Below are positions 1 through 12,200 of a stretch of DNA of 64,000 nucleotides, piece after piece. The position numbers were made by a program, and so were the translations under genes. Source of the DNA: Atopsyche davidsoni (Eukaryota > Arthropoda > Insecta > Trichoptera > Hydrobiosidae); the NCBI GenBank assembly GCA_022113835.1, contig JAILWY010000028.1, positions 1,240,001-1,304,000 of the forward strand, in the 5' to 3' direction. Numbering within the stretch: the stretch's first letter is position 1; every line of letters starts with the position of its first letter. Under the pieces are notes generated by a model. That model saw only the letters and a list, made by a program, of their open reading frames with translations, made no database searches and was not told where the DNA came from.

Positions 1-356
1 TCACGGTGATACCCTTGAAGTTTTGGTTCAAATCCCACCAATATTTCAAAGATTTATCGTTTTACGTGTGAATCGATTACTTATAAAGCATTAGGGTTTT
101 CCCCCGGTTTTTTTTGTTGTTGTACTTATATGCAAAATCTCTTGTTTTGAATGTCCGTGTTATGTGTTGGAATGATCGGGGAGCTAGCTAAGTTTGCATA
201 AAAATATTAGGTGTGAAAATGGCCAAGTGAACAGAAGATTAAAATTAATGCTAAAAGACCATAGATAAGAGTTAATTATTAGGTTTATAATTAAAACGAA
301 GTGTCACAACGCGCAATCACTTAGCAATTGTCATAGCATAATATTTATGGCTATAA

Positions 357-390
<34 letters not shown>

Positions 391-648
391 CGTAATATAT
401 TGATTATTTATGGTACCTTGGATCATACTTTATGGTTGTTGATTAATTTTGGAATTTTTAATTTTATAATTAACACCTACTTGTAAATATTGGGTCCAGG
501 TTTTATGCTCTTTTTTTATCTTTGTACGTTGTTTTATTTTTTGTTAATTAATTTATTTTATTTAAGCTAGGTAAGCATTACTCGGGAAAGCGGATTTAAT
601 ACATTATGAAACTTACATGAGAATATATTTTCAATATATATATCTATA

Positions 649-1175
649 TTTTTTAATAAAATACTCGAGTGATTTTCCACATTTTCGTTTTTATTAGTGA
701 CCGGTTTCGCCAACCTTTCACGTTTGCATTATCAAACAGAGTGAGATTTTATATTATAGGTTAACAATTGTTAGAGGGAGAGGTTGTTGGAAAGAGAGAG
801 AGTGATTGTCAGGCGGTAAGGGCTAATGTGATTTTAATGTACCTGACAAGTGGGGGATTCTATATAATTGCAAATTTTTGTGAACAAATGTTTTTATATT
901 AATGGGGTAATTATCTAAAGTAGTGGCTTTGGGGAGCAGCGGCAGTTATTCTGCGTTGGGGTTTGTCCTGTAGTGTGTTTATCTGTAAATAATAGGCTTT
1001 TGCACAGTAAATGTTTTTTTATAGATGTGATTTAGACAACCTCTCCCTCTAACAATTGTTTACCTATAATATAAAATCTCACTCTGTTTGATAATGCAAA
1101 CGTGAAAGGTTGGCGAAACCGGTCACTAATAAAAACGAAAATGTGGAAAATCACTTAAGTATTTTATTCAAAAAT
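649..1175. mobile_element. Foldback/MITE-like element with ~140-bp terminal inverted repeats
   Basis: Positions 649-787 and 1036-1175 are near-perfect reverse complements. Both contain the block ACCGGTTTCGCCAACC and its complement, and both end in an AAAATACT-like terminus. The roughly 250-bp centre has no coding potential that I can see. Long inverted arms around a short unrelated centre are typical of non-autonomous DNA transposons. A related terminus recurs in a Pdcd4 intron at about 32065-32100. I could not define a target-site duplication or a superfamily. Confidence 0.75.
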
Positions 1176-1591
1176 ATTAAAATGGAATTCCACCAAGTAC
1201 TCTCTGTCAAAAATATTGAATATATATCTATATATAAATATATATATATATGAACAATGCACCATTTCATTGTTTTATTATTTTGATAATACATCGGTAA
1301 TAAGTTTAAGTGTCATTTTTTAGGGATGATAAGAGTGTAGATTCTGTGAAATAAAATGATTTGACATATAGTCCACTTTGAGGACTTGAAATCGTTACCA
1401 TCTTAATTGTAAATGCATCTTATGCCTCAGTTAAAACAATGTTTCAAGCTTATCAAAATAAATTTTTAGTTACGTTAACATAATATATATGGCATAACTT
1501 AAAGTAAAATGTAAATTAATATGTATATATATATAAATATAAAATGAAAAGAAAAAGTTAATAAACATACACTACTTGCATTGTACTGAAA

Positions 1592-1765
1592 ATGGAAAAT
1601 GGAGATTCAGACACGGCTACAGTAGACGCTGCAACTGATGAATCTGCGATGTGTTTACTAGATACAAGTTTTGTTGCAGTTGTAACTGTTGATATTTCAG
1701 CAAGCGAGGCTTCTGTGGACAATGCTATTGTACCATTTGTAAACTTACAAATTGTAATGGACTAA
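1592..1765 (+). CDS. Small open frame, 57 residues, unidentified
   Basis: An ATG-initiated frame (MENGDSDTATVDAATDESAM...) runs 57 codons to TAA. It is acidic and rich in Asp, Ala, Thr and Val, which is unusual for chance frames in this AT-rich neighbourhood. No signal peptide, membrane segment or known motif is visible. It could be a genuine small protein, an exon of an unmodelled gene, or a transposon relic, since it sits 0.4 kb from an inverted-repeat element. There is no homology evidence. Confidence 0.2.
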   Translation: MENGDSDTATVDAATDESAMCLLDTSFVAVVTVDISASEASVDNAIVPFVNLQIVMD

Positions 1766-3555
1766 AAAATTTCATTGACTATTTTAAAGACATCATTTTG
1801 TGGTTTTAATTTAATTATATTTCAAGTTGGTGGCAATGTCATCAAATGTCAAATATTAATAAATAACAAAAAATAATGTTACAAAGATTAAAATAATTTA
1901 TCTCAAAGTATATAACGTCTAAACAGACAAATATAATAAAGCATAATGATATGAAAAAAGATGCCATGCAGAACTTTCATATCTAAATACATATTTTTAT
2001 GATAAATCTGAATTTTATACATAAAAATTACTCATTATCTGAAAGTTCAATGGCGTGAATCCTTCTCAGATACAGGTTGTTTGATTGTGATTTCTACAAG
2101 CGGGACACCACCAAATTTTTTCTCTGATCACTCCAAGCTGCTTTTAATTATGGTAATGTATTAAAATAATTGAAAATAAATCAGTAGTGTGTTATCACAG
2201 AGTCTTCGCACATCTGAGAGTGTGGCCCTCGTCACCCCGGTCTGCTATCTAGTGGGAATTCCAAACTCAGAGAAATATATTAAATAGTCTTTTAATGTTG
2301 TTATTGCCACCTCGAGAATAACTTATCATCAAACCGCACAGTGTGATTTTTTATGGTATCTTATTAATATACAATTGGTGCTTTTATTTGTTGTATATGT
2401 AAATACTAAGAAGAATTTTAAGTCATTGCTTTTTGATACAAGGTACTTGGACTGTAACGTCAGAAGATCCAAAGTAAAACGCAGCTCTACACCGAGAACA
2501 TAGTAATGCTAATAATATTGGCCGCCAAAACCTACAAACACATTTAATTGGGTGCTTGTTTATTTGTTTTTTTATGCATGTATTGATAGATATGAAAATA
2601 TTTATAGCTCAGCGGCTTCTTTCTTTTCTTCTTTGTTTCTGACCAAGATTAGGTTAGAGGAAGAGTAAATCTTTCTCAATCAGGATCTTTTAAAATATTT
2701 ATAGTCATCACCTACTTCCACTATCTACGCTACGCAGTCAAAGAGAGACTAAGAGCTAAGATATCATGGAATTCTTTGACTGAATTCAGGCCCACCCACC
2801 TATAGATCGGTGCTTTGAGAGGAGTGGATTCCAGGTCTTGATACATCCGGTACATGGCTTTTATTGGTTGCTTGGTAGAAGGCAAGGGAACGTCCGAGTT
2901 TGAAGATACTCTTTGTAGCATGAACTTAAATTATGATATGATGATGATGGAGGAATACCTGACCACCAAAAATTCAGAAAACCTATATCGAATCTTTCTT
3001 CAATACTGACTGGATGCATTACTAATCAAACATATTATATTTAATTAAAATTAAATCACACTCTATTTGCTATAATCACTATTGAACGATTGACATTGTT
3101 TATTTTACAATATGTGGTCCCCAACCACGGGCACTGTGGCACCCATCTACTCTTTTATGAGAGCCCGTTCCGGTGCAGCTGCAGCTTTCAATCCAAAGGG
3201 GAGCTATTTTCTTTTTTAGTTTTTTTTTAAGATTTGTTAGTTATTTTTTGTACAAAACTGAATACAGTTAAGTAAAAAAATATAATTTTAAATATATTAT
3301 GAGTGATTTTATCTGTTACAGAATAGGATCATAGCAATTGAAAGTAAAGAAAATAAGGGGGAACTAGTGAATCGATAATCTAAAAATATATTGCATTTAC
3401 AAACATATTTAATTGAGTTGGGAGCCCCTGATCTTGAGATTATTGTTGACAATTGTGTATTGGTATTTAAATAATATATATTTTGAGCTCAGTGTCCGTA
3501 ATATCTTGTTCATTATTGGTGGTGTTTTATTTACCTGATTGAGAAGATTCTTAAA

Positions 3556-5930
3556 ATGATAAACATTTGTATGCTTGTATTTTCTCTTCTTTTCGTTGCA
3601 GTAACATCGCAACGTAAGTTTGTAAGGTTTTCCATTCAGCAAGCCACAGCACCAAGTCATATATTTGATTGATTTATCACATCCTTGACCACTATTTAAA
3701 CTGACGTTATGATATTTACCGAACAATTTTTTTGTACTTTGGAAGCCTATGCTTTAGATTGTTATAATTTAATTACATTTTAAGATAAAATAAGTTTTCA
3801 AAAGGTCGTATAAATTTCCTTTTGCAAAAAAATATCACTAGGAGTGTAATTCGGCATAAATTTTTTAAAGAGTTTTTAAATTTGTTTAATATTTGAGGCC
3901 CAACAATACTTTTGGTTGTTCAGAAAATTTTTAATTTGTTTATGAAATGCTTTCACTAGAAAATAAGATATATTATGTTTTTTACAGTTAATGGCTATAC
4001 GTTTTTCAATGAAGTTAATAAATCTTACAAGTTCCACGCGAGTCCCAAGCTCTGGCACGAGGCAGCGATAAACTGCCGCTCAGAAGGCGCAAGTCTGGCT
4101 ATGCCTCGCAATGCGAAAGAGATTGAAATCCTCAAAACCATCTTCAGCACTTTCCCTGCTTCCTCCTTGGCCGGGGTGACGTATCGTGATTATGCACTGA
4201 TCGGCTTTAATGATGCATTCGTCGAAGGAATCTATATCACTGATAATGGTGAGGTATATTTTGGTGTCCATTGTTGACTTATATGTGTGAAGTTAAATTA
4301 GAATTATTAAATAATATGTTTAAAAGTCACGTGTGGTCAGTCAGGCACTTCACGGTGACCCTGAGAGGCGCCAGGATGTGAATAAACCAAAATTTAGTCA
4401 GGTGTGACAGAGACAAACTGGAGGCTGACAGAGTAGAGCAAGGGTAGTTGGCATCATCAAGGAAGATGCCAGAACTCACTGCAAGTTGCAACACCAAAGA
4501 TAATGATGACTTCTTGCAGGAGAAACTCTGGATACTTACTTTAACACGTGGGGCGGTGGTCAGCCGGATAACTCAGGTAATGAAGATTGCGGCTCCTTCC
4601 ACCGTGGCGGTGTGCTCAACGACTTTCCGTGTAACGTCCCTGGAGTTTTTATATGTGAAAATAAGCCCCGTGATATCTTTGCTCGAGAACCCCCGTGTCG
4701 CCTCTCTTCTGATTCAGGTGAGTTAATTGATCACTGTAGAAACCAAAGAATATATAAAAAAATATATGTTTAAACAGGGTTTTGCTACCTGAAGATATAA
4801 TTCGTTTTTTTATCACAACATTATATAAAATTGCTCAATCAATATACATTTGATGATATAAATACTAATGGTCTTCCATATTGTAAAAGAGAGATTTGCC
4901 TCTTTATTCCATCTCAATATAAGATATATAGTTATCACAATAATTTTGTAATAAAAAGTATCAAGAGTGTGTTCCAGTTATCAAAAATGTAATTAAAATA
5001 CTTATATATCCAATAATGACAGAAAATTCTTCGTGGAAATCCATTATGATATTTCTTTTTAAATAAAATATATAAATTAGTTATATTAGTTGCGCTCAAA
5101 TGTTTGTTTTGAGGGCACTATGTATCTCAGCATAGGGATTTTTATCTGAGGATAAAATGAATTGCATTGAACTCTTTTTGTGTGGTTGTAGAATACTTCT
5201 TGAATGAGGCAGCCGGCAAGTTTTACAAATTTCATAAGAAAGCTCGGACTTGGCAAAACGCAGTTATGGCTTGCCGCCTGGAAGGAGCTGAGCTGGCTAT
5301 GCCCAGCAACTACATAGAAGCACTGGCCCTCAGTAATATATTCAGTGGATACCCGTCTTCTACTCTACCGGGCCTGACACACCCCGATTACATACTGCTC
5401 GGATTCCACGATGGCATCATAGAAGGACAGTTCTTAGATCTTAAAGGTATTGTGGCTTTCTTAAAATTTATTTATTGGTACAAAACAAAACTCATTGAAA
5501 CGTATAAGGGTTGCTCAAATTTACACAAAAATCAAAATTCACTCCCCCAACCTCACTTTTACTGCGCAGATCATTTGCTTTCACTGTTGTCTGAGCTAGG
5601 AGTCAGGTTATGACCCCATAGATATCACTGCGCCATTTCTCTTTTGATATTAACGTTTATTTCAATCATGCACAAATTATAAGTAATATTATTTTTAGGA
5701 GATTATTTGTCTACGCTGTTTAGAATCTGGGGTCATGGACAACCTGATAATGTTGGAGACGAGGACTGTGGGTCTCTCCACAGAACGATGGTTCTCAATG
5801 ATTATCCTTGTTCTGTGCCTGCTGTCTTTATCTGTCAGAAGGACAAAATGAATGATCTCAACCAATCCAGTAATGTGTGCTCCTCCCAGGATGCAGGTAA
5901 AATGGACATTGCTGCATGAATTAAAACAAA

Positions 5931-5981
<51 letters not shown>

Positions 5982-7539
5982 ATATAATTATGTTTATTTA
6001 AGAATGATACAAAGTTTACAAAGTAAAGTGCTGTTTACAAAGCTCCAAAATCTTTGCTAGTGGAAATCATTTCCAGATTTGATTTTCAATATCGCGTGCT
6101 TGATACATTTTATTAATGCCATTGCAGACTTTGCATATTACCCCGATGTTAAACTTTATTACAAGTTTCACGAGAATTCAAAGATGTGGTCAGAGGCGTC
6201 TCGTGTTTGCCAGAATGAAGGTGCTTCCCTGGCCATGCCTGCAGATGACCAGCAGGCCGAGGTGCTACGCCATATTTTTGCTCGTTACCCTGCCAATAGC
6301 CTACATCCTCTTATTCATCCGAACCACATGCTGATGGGCTTTCATGATAAGAAAACAGAAGGAATATTTGTCACTGAGGATGGTAAATATTTATTTTTTA
6401 TCACAATATTTAAAAAGTGTGAAATTTGACAATTATATGCTTGCCTTTCTACTGGATATCATACGAAAGTCAGTACATCTATGGTCAGTACATTTATCCT
6501 TACAGACTAAGTATGATAAGAATATGTTTGCAATAAGAAGTTTTACAGAAGAAAAAGAAGAAAAATCCTACCAAAAAATATAGATTTGTTATAGTTAAAA
6601 TAAAGTTTTAAAAAATTGTTCAGGTCAATCGATTTCCACCAAGTACCACACATGGAATAGCGGAGAGCCCAACAATGGGTTGGGCTTAGGGGCCGAAGAT
6701 TGTGGGTCTATGGATCGGCAGGGGAAGCTCAATGACTTTCCCTGCGCCCTGCCTACAGTGTTTGTCTGCCAGAAATCTACTCTATCAACTCCCAAAACCC
6801 AAGTTTTTAACGTCACAACTGTACCACTTCTCAACGGTCAGTAATATATTATTAGTATACATTTTATATTTTTCATTTCATTGAAGAGGGCTCTAGTACT
6901 GGAATTTTTTTTGTTTATTTTGTTACAGATATATTTTATTCATTCAAAGACAATCGTCAGTACCATCTGCACAAAGTCGGTCTTCACTGGTCTGGAGCGG
7001 AGCGCGCATGCAGAGACGAGTTCTCGTGGTTAACTGTGGTGAACAGTGCCAATGAGGCTGAACTCTTAACAGGAGCAATGAACGTTCTCGGCCTAGACCA
7101 TGCCCTGGTGGGTATCTCCAGTAACTTATTCAATGGCCTTTTCACCAATAATGAAGGTAAAGTGAATTTTTAATAGAAATCATTTGATTATTTTTATTTA
7201 TTCAGAAATCAATATCATTGAATTCCATCTTATATAATAAGTAATATCAAAAAGTATGTCATATTTTTGTTAACATCACTAGACATGAATTGGAAAAATA
7301 AAAGTTATTCTACTGATTTAAATTTGTAATCATCAAATTTTTTTTGTTTATTGACAGGTATTTTGGTGGAGAATTTAGGCTACAATGTATGGGCATCAAA
7401 TCAAGATTCCATCACCCACAAGTGCGGGGCTCTGCGCAACGACATGAATCTGATCGCCGTTCCTTGTGAGACTCCGGCCATCTTTTTCTGCGAGAGGCGC
7501 ATTCAACCAGACAAGCCCTCGATTGGAACTCCTGCGTAA
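3556..7539 (+). CDS. Secreted C-type lectin with four CRDs (tandem copy 1)
   Basis: Predicted exons are 3556-3613, 3988-4248, 4520-4717, 5192-5446, 5699-5896, 6128-6382, 6624-6836, 6929-7156 and 7358-7539 (615 residues). All introns are GT-AG and phase 1. Exon 1 encodes a signal peptide (MINICMLVFSLLFVAVTSQ). Each following exon pair encodes one short-form CRD with four cysteines (residues about 20-172, 173-323, 324-479, 480-615). First halves carry a YKFH...W..A...CR.EGA.LAMP pattern, and second halves carry DCGS...LNDFPC...FIC. CRD1 and CRD2 have QPD (galactose-type by family rule) and CRD3 has EPN (mannose-type). CRD4 has neither and also lacks the ND calcium ligands. By family this is a hemolymph pattern-recognition lectin like lepidopteran immulectins, which usually have two CRDs. 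AATAAA lies at 7679. Automatic pipelines might call it macrophage mannose receptor-like, but no transmembrane segment is visible. Confidence 0.92.
5934..5979. repeat. (TA)n microsatellite in lectin-1 intron 5
   Basis: An uninterrupted alternation of T and A of about 46 bases lies directly after the fifth exon of the first lectin gene. It is a simple repeat and likely length-variable between individuals. Confidence 0.95.
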
Positions 7540-7764
7540 TCTAAACCTTACTGTCTAGTTTTCAGAACTGAATAGAGAAACATCCAATCCCCAGACATTA
7601 GGTTGTTAGTTTGCAATTAAAAAATACTTTGTACTATTTTACAATTTTATTAATTCAGTATAAATATAAAATAAGTCTAATAAACCACACAAATGGCATT
7701 ATTTATGAAAAACGTCACCACGTTTATATAAAGTATTTTTCTGCTACCAATTTCCGTAAAAATT

Positions 7765-7904
7765 AGATGGTTCTATTTTTTGGGTGTTGAAGTTTTCAGT
7801 ACTCTGACGTTTCAGTCCCCGTGCTGGGATCATCTTCAAGGATTTTTGTAAGGCGGAACTCTGAAAGCTTCAAGTAGCTCAATACCCAAAAAACCAGATC
7901 ATCT
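7765..7904. mobile_element. Small inverted-repeat element (MITE-like)
   Basis: The ends AGATGGTTCTATTTTTTGGG and its approximate reverse complement at 7884-7904 bracket about 100 bases. These include the phrase GACGTTTCAGTCCCCGTGCT followed by a CATCTTCA block. A similar GACG...CATCTTCAGG block occurs near 52848-52880, so this is a dispersed repeat. The superfamily is unknown. Confidence 0.5.
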
Positions 7905-9034
7905 AATAACAATGGCTGCCAATACCCACAAAGTGAAAATTAGTATTAAAAATTAAATATATTTCAGAGCAAGTTGTGATGTGTTGACACATTTCTGTTA
8001 TGGCACACGTTCGTTTTCCTTGATGCTTGTGAAAATGACGGCGACCTAAAAGTATGTATTTTTTAGTGCATATATTTGTAATAAAAAGGAAAGTAAAGAC
8101 TGTAAACAGCACACAATAAAATACTACAGTAAACAAATTTTAAAAGAATTTAGACGTCATTAAATTATTTTAAAGATTTTTAGATATCATTAAACTGTTG
8201 AGTGGGCAGGTTTTTTGTTTACTTTTTTGTGCAATCTCATATTATACTCTAAGTGGGAGTGCAATCAGTGGGAAATTCAGAATGATTCACACATGGAAGT
8301 CTGATTTGTGTACAACAGACGGATATTCTACAATCTTTGCAACCAGAACTATATTTAATTTTTTGCTTTTATACAAAATGCTTAAAAATGCTTGAAATCA
8401 AACAAAAAAGTTTCAATCATTTTAAAAGGCATTTCTTTTTAAATATTTGGATTTTTTTTATTTTTAAATATGAATATTTTTATGTTTAATCTCATATATT
8501 TTTAAGTAAACAGATACGCTGGACTCCTGATTTATTAATTAATTGTTTGTATCGGATATCAGCTGACTCGTTTATGAACTTTTTAGAATTATCAATTATC
8601 CAAGAAATTTTTATGTACAGAAAGCATTGTGAATTGTATCTATGTAATGTATCAATGTGTAATATATGATGTAATAGGATGTTCATCATTGAGCATAGAC
8701 TATCAGTTGAAGGAAGTCGTTAACGCATTTAAACTATGAACAAAAGAAACAAATGATCTAAATTCTAACAAATGAACTAAGAATAAAAGAAAAATCGGAT
8801 GGACTTGAAGGAATCTGTTCATTGTGTGTTGAGGCATTGTGGAAGGACTTGTTGCGTAGACACTATTTTTCCACTCTGAAATTAAAACAGATGATGGAGA
8901 ATCAATGCCATTAATCACATATATTGCAGGGTGTTGTACAATACTTGTCTGAGAAACGAAATTTTAAAGAAAAGAAGGTGTCTAATGAAAGCGTAAGTGA
9001 AAATATTTTTTTGTTATTCACTTTTATATCCACG

Positions 9035-9044
9035 CTATATAAAG
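9035..9044 (+). promoter_or_regulatory. Candidate TATA box of lectin gene 2
   Basis: CTATATAAAG is a good TATA match about 240 bases before the start codon at 9285. Its use would imply a 5' UTR of roughly 210 bases. In AT-rich DNA such matches occur by chance, so this is only a candidate. Confidence 0.3.
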
Positions 9045-9284
9045 TATCTATCAACTAATTAGTGTAAATATATGAAAAACTATAAAAGCAGTCTTTTGAT
9101 ATGTTTTTGAATTAGTGTACATCAAGTTTTCATGTACTACACTGTAGATTTTCCAGAAGTCTACAGGGAAAAAATATCATTTTGAACAAAGAGTACTTTA
9201 CAATGTATTCTGTCTAACCTTAGTATATCTTTATTATTTAAAATATTGTTATTGGTTTTTTTTTGTAATAGCTTAAGTTTAATA

Positions 9285-12200
9285 ATGGGCCAGATTCATC
9301 TTATCGCTTTCCCGCTTCTATTCTTGGCAGTGGCATCGAATTGTAAGTCATTATTAAATAGTTTTAAGTTGTTTTTAATAAAATAATTTCACGTTCCACG
9401 CACCAGCTAGTGTTCGAGTCCATCAATTACAAAACAATTGCAATGGTTAAATTGTTACCATGGATGTACGCATCAAATATTATTTATCATTGGGGATATT
9501 TTTATTTATATGGCAAATAATTCCAACCTTTTTTGTCACCCCCCTTGCATTCAAAAACCCCTCTTTATTGCTTCAAGCAGTGGTAACATACAACTTATAT
9601 AGATTACATAACGCATGTGGGACAGTTTATTGAACGATATTACAGCCTCGAGGGGTGTGCTCATCCTAAGTTATATTCATGCATCACTTCAAGCGTAGAG
9701 TAAAAAAGTAGTGCTAGTGTAAAGTGCTATTTTCGCTGCCAGTAGGCCATGCATCACATTCCTGCTCATCATCTTCTTAATCTTACATTCATTCCCCGAA
9801 TGGGAGAGGACAGATGAGTTGCTGGTCGTTTTCCCTGCAGTTCCTCTTTCTGTCTCACACTTCTCTTGCAGTATTCAGAAATAATTCTAACCTACAAGAA
9901 ATTAACCACAAAGTATTAAGGATGTACTATTCTTTGAGATGTGATATTGAAAATTGGAGAAGTTTATCTAAATATCTATGGGGTTGTAGGGGTTAGTACC
10001 TACATCGGAACACTGGCCTGTTGGAATGTGACATTCGACCTTTAATCCATTAGATATTTTATTAGACGGCCATTAAAATAGAACATAAACCCTTAGTAAT
10101 TAGCGGTCAGTCAAAAGGCGATTGTATTGCAGGCGAGATGTCCTCGCAATGAAACACCTCCCGATATGTGGGAGTCTTCCTGTTTACGCTATCCACAAAG
10201 GCAGCGGGTCCCTATATAAGCGGATTCCCCGCGCCTCTCCAGAGAGACCTCGCGGCATCGAAGCAGTAACCACGTACATTTCTACCCAGTGTAGTTATAC
10301 TGAATAAACTACGAATACGCAAATATTTCGCCAGCCTTTCCAACCATACATCAATCCTGCAACCACAACATCACATCAACAACATCGGAGACTACTACAC
10401 ATCATAATACTTCGGCGAAATTGGTGACCCCGACGTGATATCTACAACCCATTATTAATCATCGGCGAAAGGGTTTTAGCTATAATAATCTTGGAAATGC
10501 TATCAGCTTCTGGTTTTGGCTTGGATTTTCCAATCCGATCTTTTTTAAAATAGTGAAGTTCATTTGTATATCTAGTTTATCTAATTTAAACATTGAAATA
10601 TCAAATGACATTGTTACAGATACATTTTATGAAAACGTGAACAAGTTTTACAAATTTTACAAGACTCCCCAATTATGGCACGAGGCGTCTAAGGCATGTC
10701 GCCAGGAGAATGCGCGTTTAGCCATGCCTCGTAACGCCAATGAAGCTAGAATTCTCAAAGACATCTTGAACGATCACCCAGCTTCCTCTCTCAAAGTCTC
10801 GAGGCTTCCTGATTATGCCATGCTCGGCTTTCATGATGCATTCACCGAAGGAATCTACCAGACAGAAAATGGTATGTTTTATATACACATGGGTACGCTT
10901 GATCGTTTTTGGAAACAGGCATTAGAGTTCCTTGACAGGAGCTGCTTAGCATGCGAATTCATTTTGGAATCTGTCACTGCGGCGTCATCTGACTTGGAAA
11001 TATCACAAGAAATCTTTTTTATAGACTGAAAGCACATAAGCAACACATTGTCGTGGACTTCAGTGAGTAGAATGTGGATTGTGCACAAATATTTGATTAT
11101 TTGAGAAATTTCTGTAATTAATACGGCTAGCTGATTATTTTATAAAATAATTCAACAAAGAAGATGAGAAGTGTATTTTTTACTATTACAGGAGAGACCT
11201 TTCGAGAAACATACTTCTCCATGTGGGCCGTTGGTCAACCGGATAATTATAAAAATGAAGATTGTGGTTCAATCCATCGTAGTGGTGGATTGAATGACTT
11301 CCCGTGTGACTTGCCAGGCGTTTTCATATGCGAGCGTGGCCAGCGCGATTTGTACATTCGAGAACCCCCTTTACGGCTTTCCTCTGACTCAGGTAAATAT
11401 TTTTTAAAAAACTATTTGTATTGACAAAGCAATGTCAAGTATAAAGATTTTTCTTTAGTTGTGCCAACACAAATGTGGTCGATGACCACATTTATGACAA
11501 CACCTGGCAACAGCAGAATGCATGGAAATTGAACATCTTCTGTCTGCTGACAGACACACTCTTTGAGGTCGATTTCATAAAGTTAGTTTAGCCATAAAAA
11601 TCATAAGAATAGTATTCCCGTAATATTGCCCCCAGCATGTGATCGCAGCACTCAAATGTAATGCACTGCTAAAACATAAGGGTTTTTATTTTGCTATCTT
11701 CAGGTGTATACAATTGAAAAGAGTAAAATAAACTTTGAAAATAATTCTAGAGGGTGTAAGCAGTGCTTAGTGTAAAGTGCAACCAAACCTAATACAATCG
11801 ACTATATAAAAGAAACAAATTAAAATAAATATCTTATTTTATAAATTAAATAATAATATATTTCAATATTATTATTTAATCAAATGAATTCTTTGTTTTT
11901 TAAACTCATGGACCTATGTAGTATGCTTAGCTTGCCTTGGTTACATTGTACCCTTTCCCATTTACACTGCCTTATTTGCAACTGTCAATATATTAATTAT
12001 AAAGAGCTAAAGATGCTCTGTACATTTACAGAATACTTCCTGAATGAAGCTGCTGGCAAGTACTACAAATTTCATAGAAAAGCCCGGACCTGGCAGAATG
12101 CGGTGCTGACCTGCCGCAGGGAGGGCGCCGAGCTGGCCATGCCGGACAGCACCGAGGAGGCCGAGGCACTCAGAGACATTTTCAGTGGATATCCAGTTTC

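Larger units (their letters stand above)
1..3555. other. AT-rich intergenic region upstream of the first lectin gene
   Basis: No family-recognisable gene is visible. The stretch holds a TA dinucleotide run (362-389), a long inverted-repeat element (649-1175), a 57-codon open frame (1592-1765), a kappaB-like decamer near 2254 and, around 3118-3180, a degraded stretch that looks like a hAT transposon relic. The 5' UTR and promoter of the lectin gene starting at 3556 must lie in the last part, but I see no clear TATA box. Confidence 0.6.
7540..9284. other. Spacer between the two lectin genes
   Basis: This spacer holds the 3' UTR of lectin 1 (AATAAA at 7679), a ~140-bp inverted-repeat element (7765-7904), AT-rich sequence with only chance frames, and the promoter region of lectin 2. 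A TATA-like CTATATAAAG lies at 9035-9044, about 240 bases upstream of the lectin-2 start codon. I see no additional gene. Confidence 0.6.

Noticed and set aside
3409..3726. 105-codon minus-strand frame over the lectin-1 signal-peptide exon
   Set aside because: It overlaps a well-supported plus-strand exon, has Lys/Asn/Tyr-rich chance composition and matches no family.
4331..4516. GC-richer stretch in lectin-1 intron 2 that gives a 92-codon frame into exon 3
   Set aside because: The frame uses the wrong phase through exon 3. The stretch looks like a retroelement fragment, but I could not identify it.
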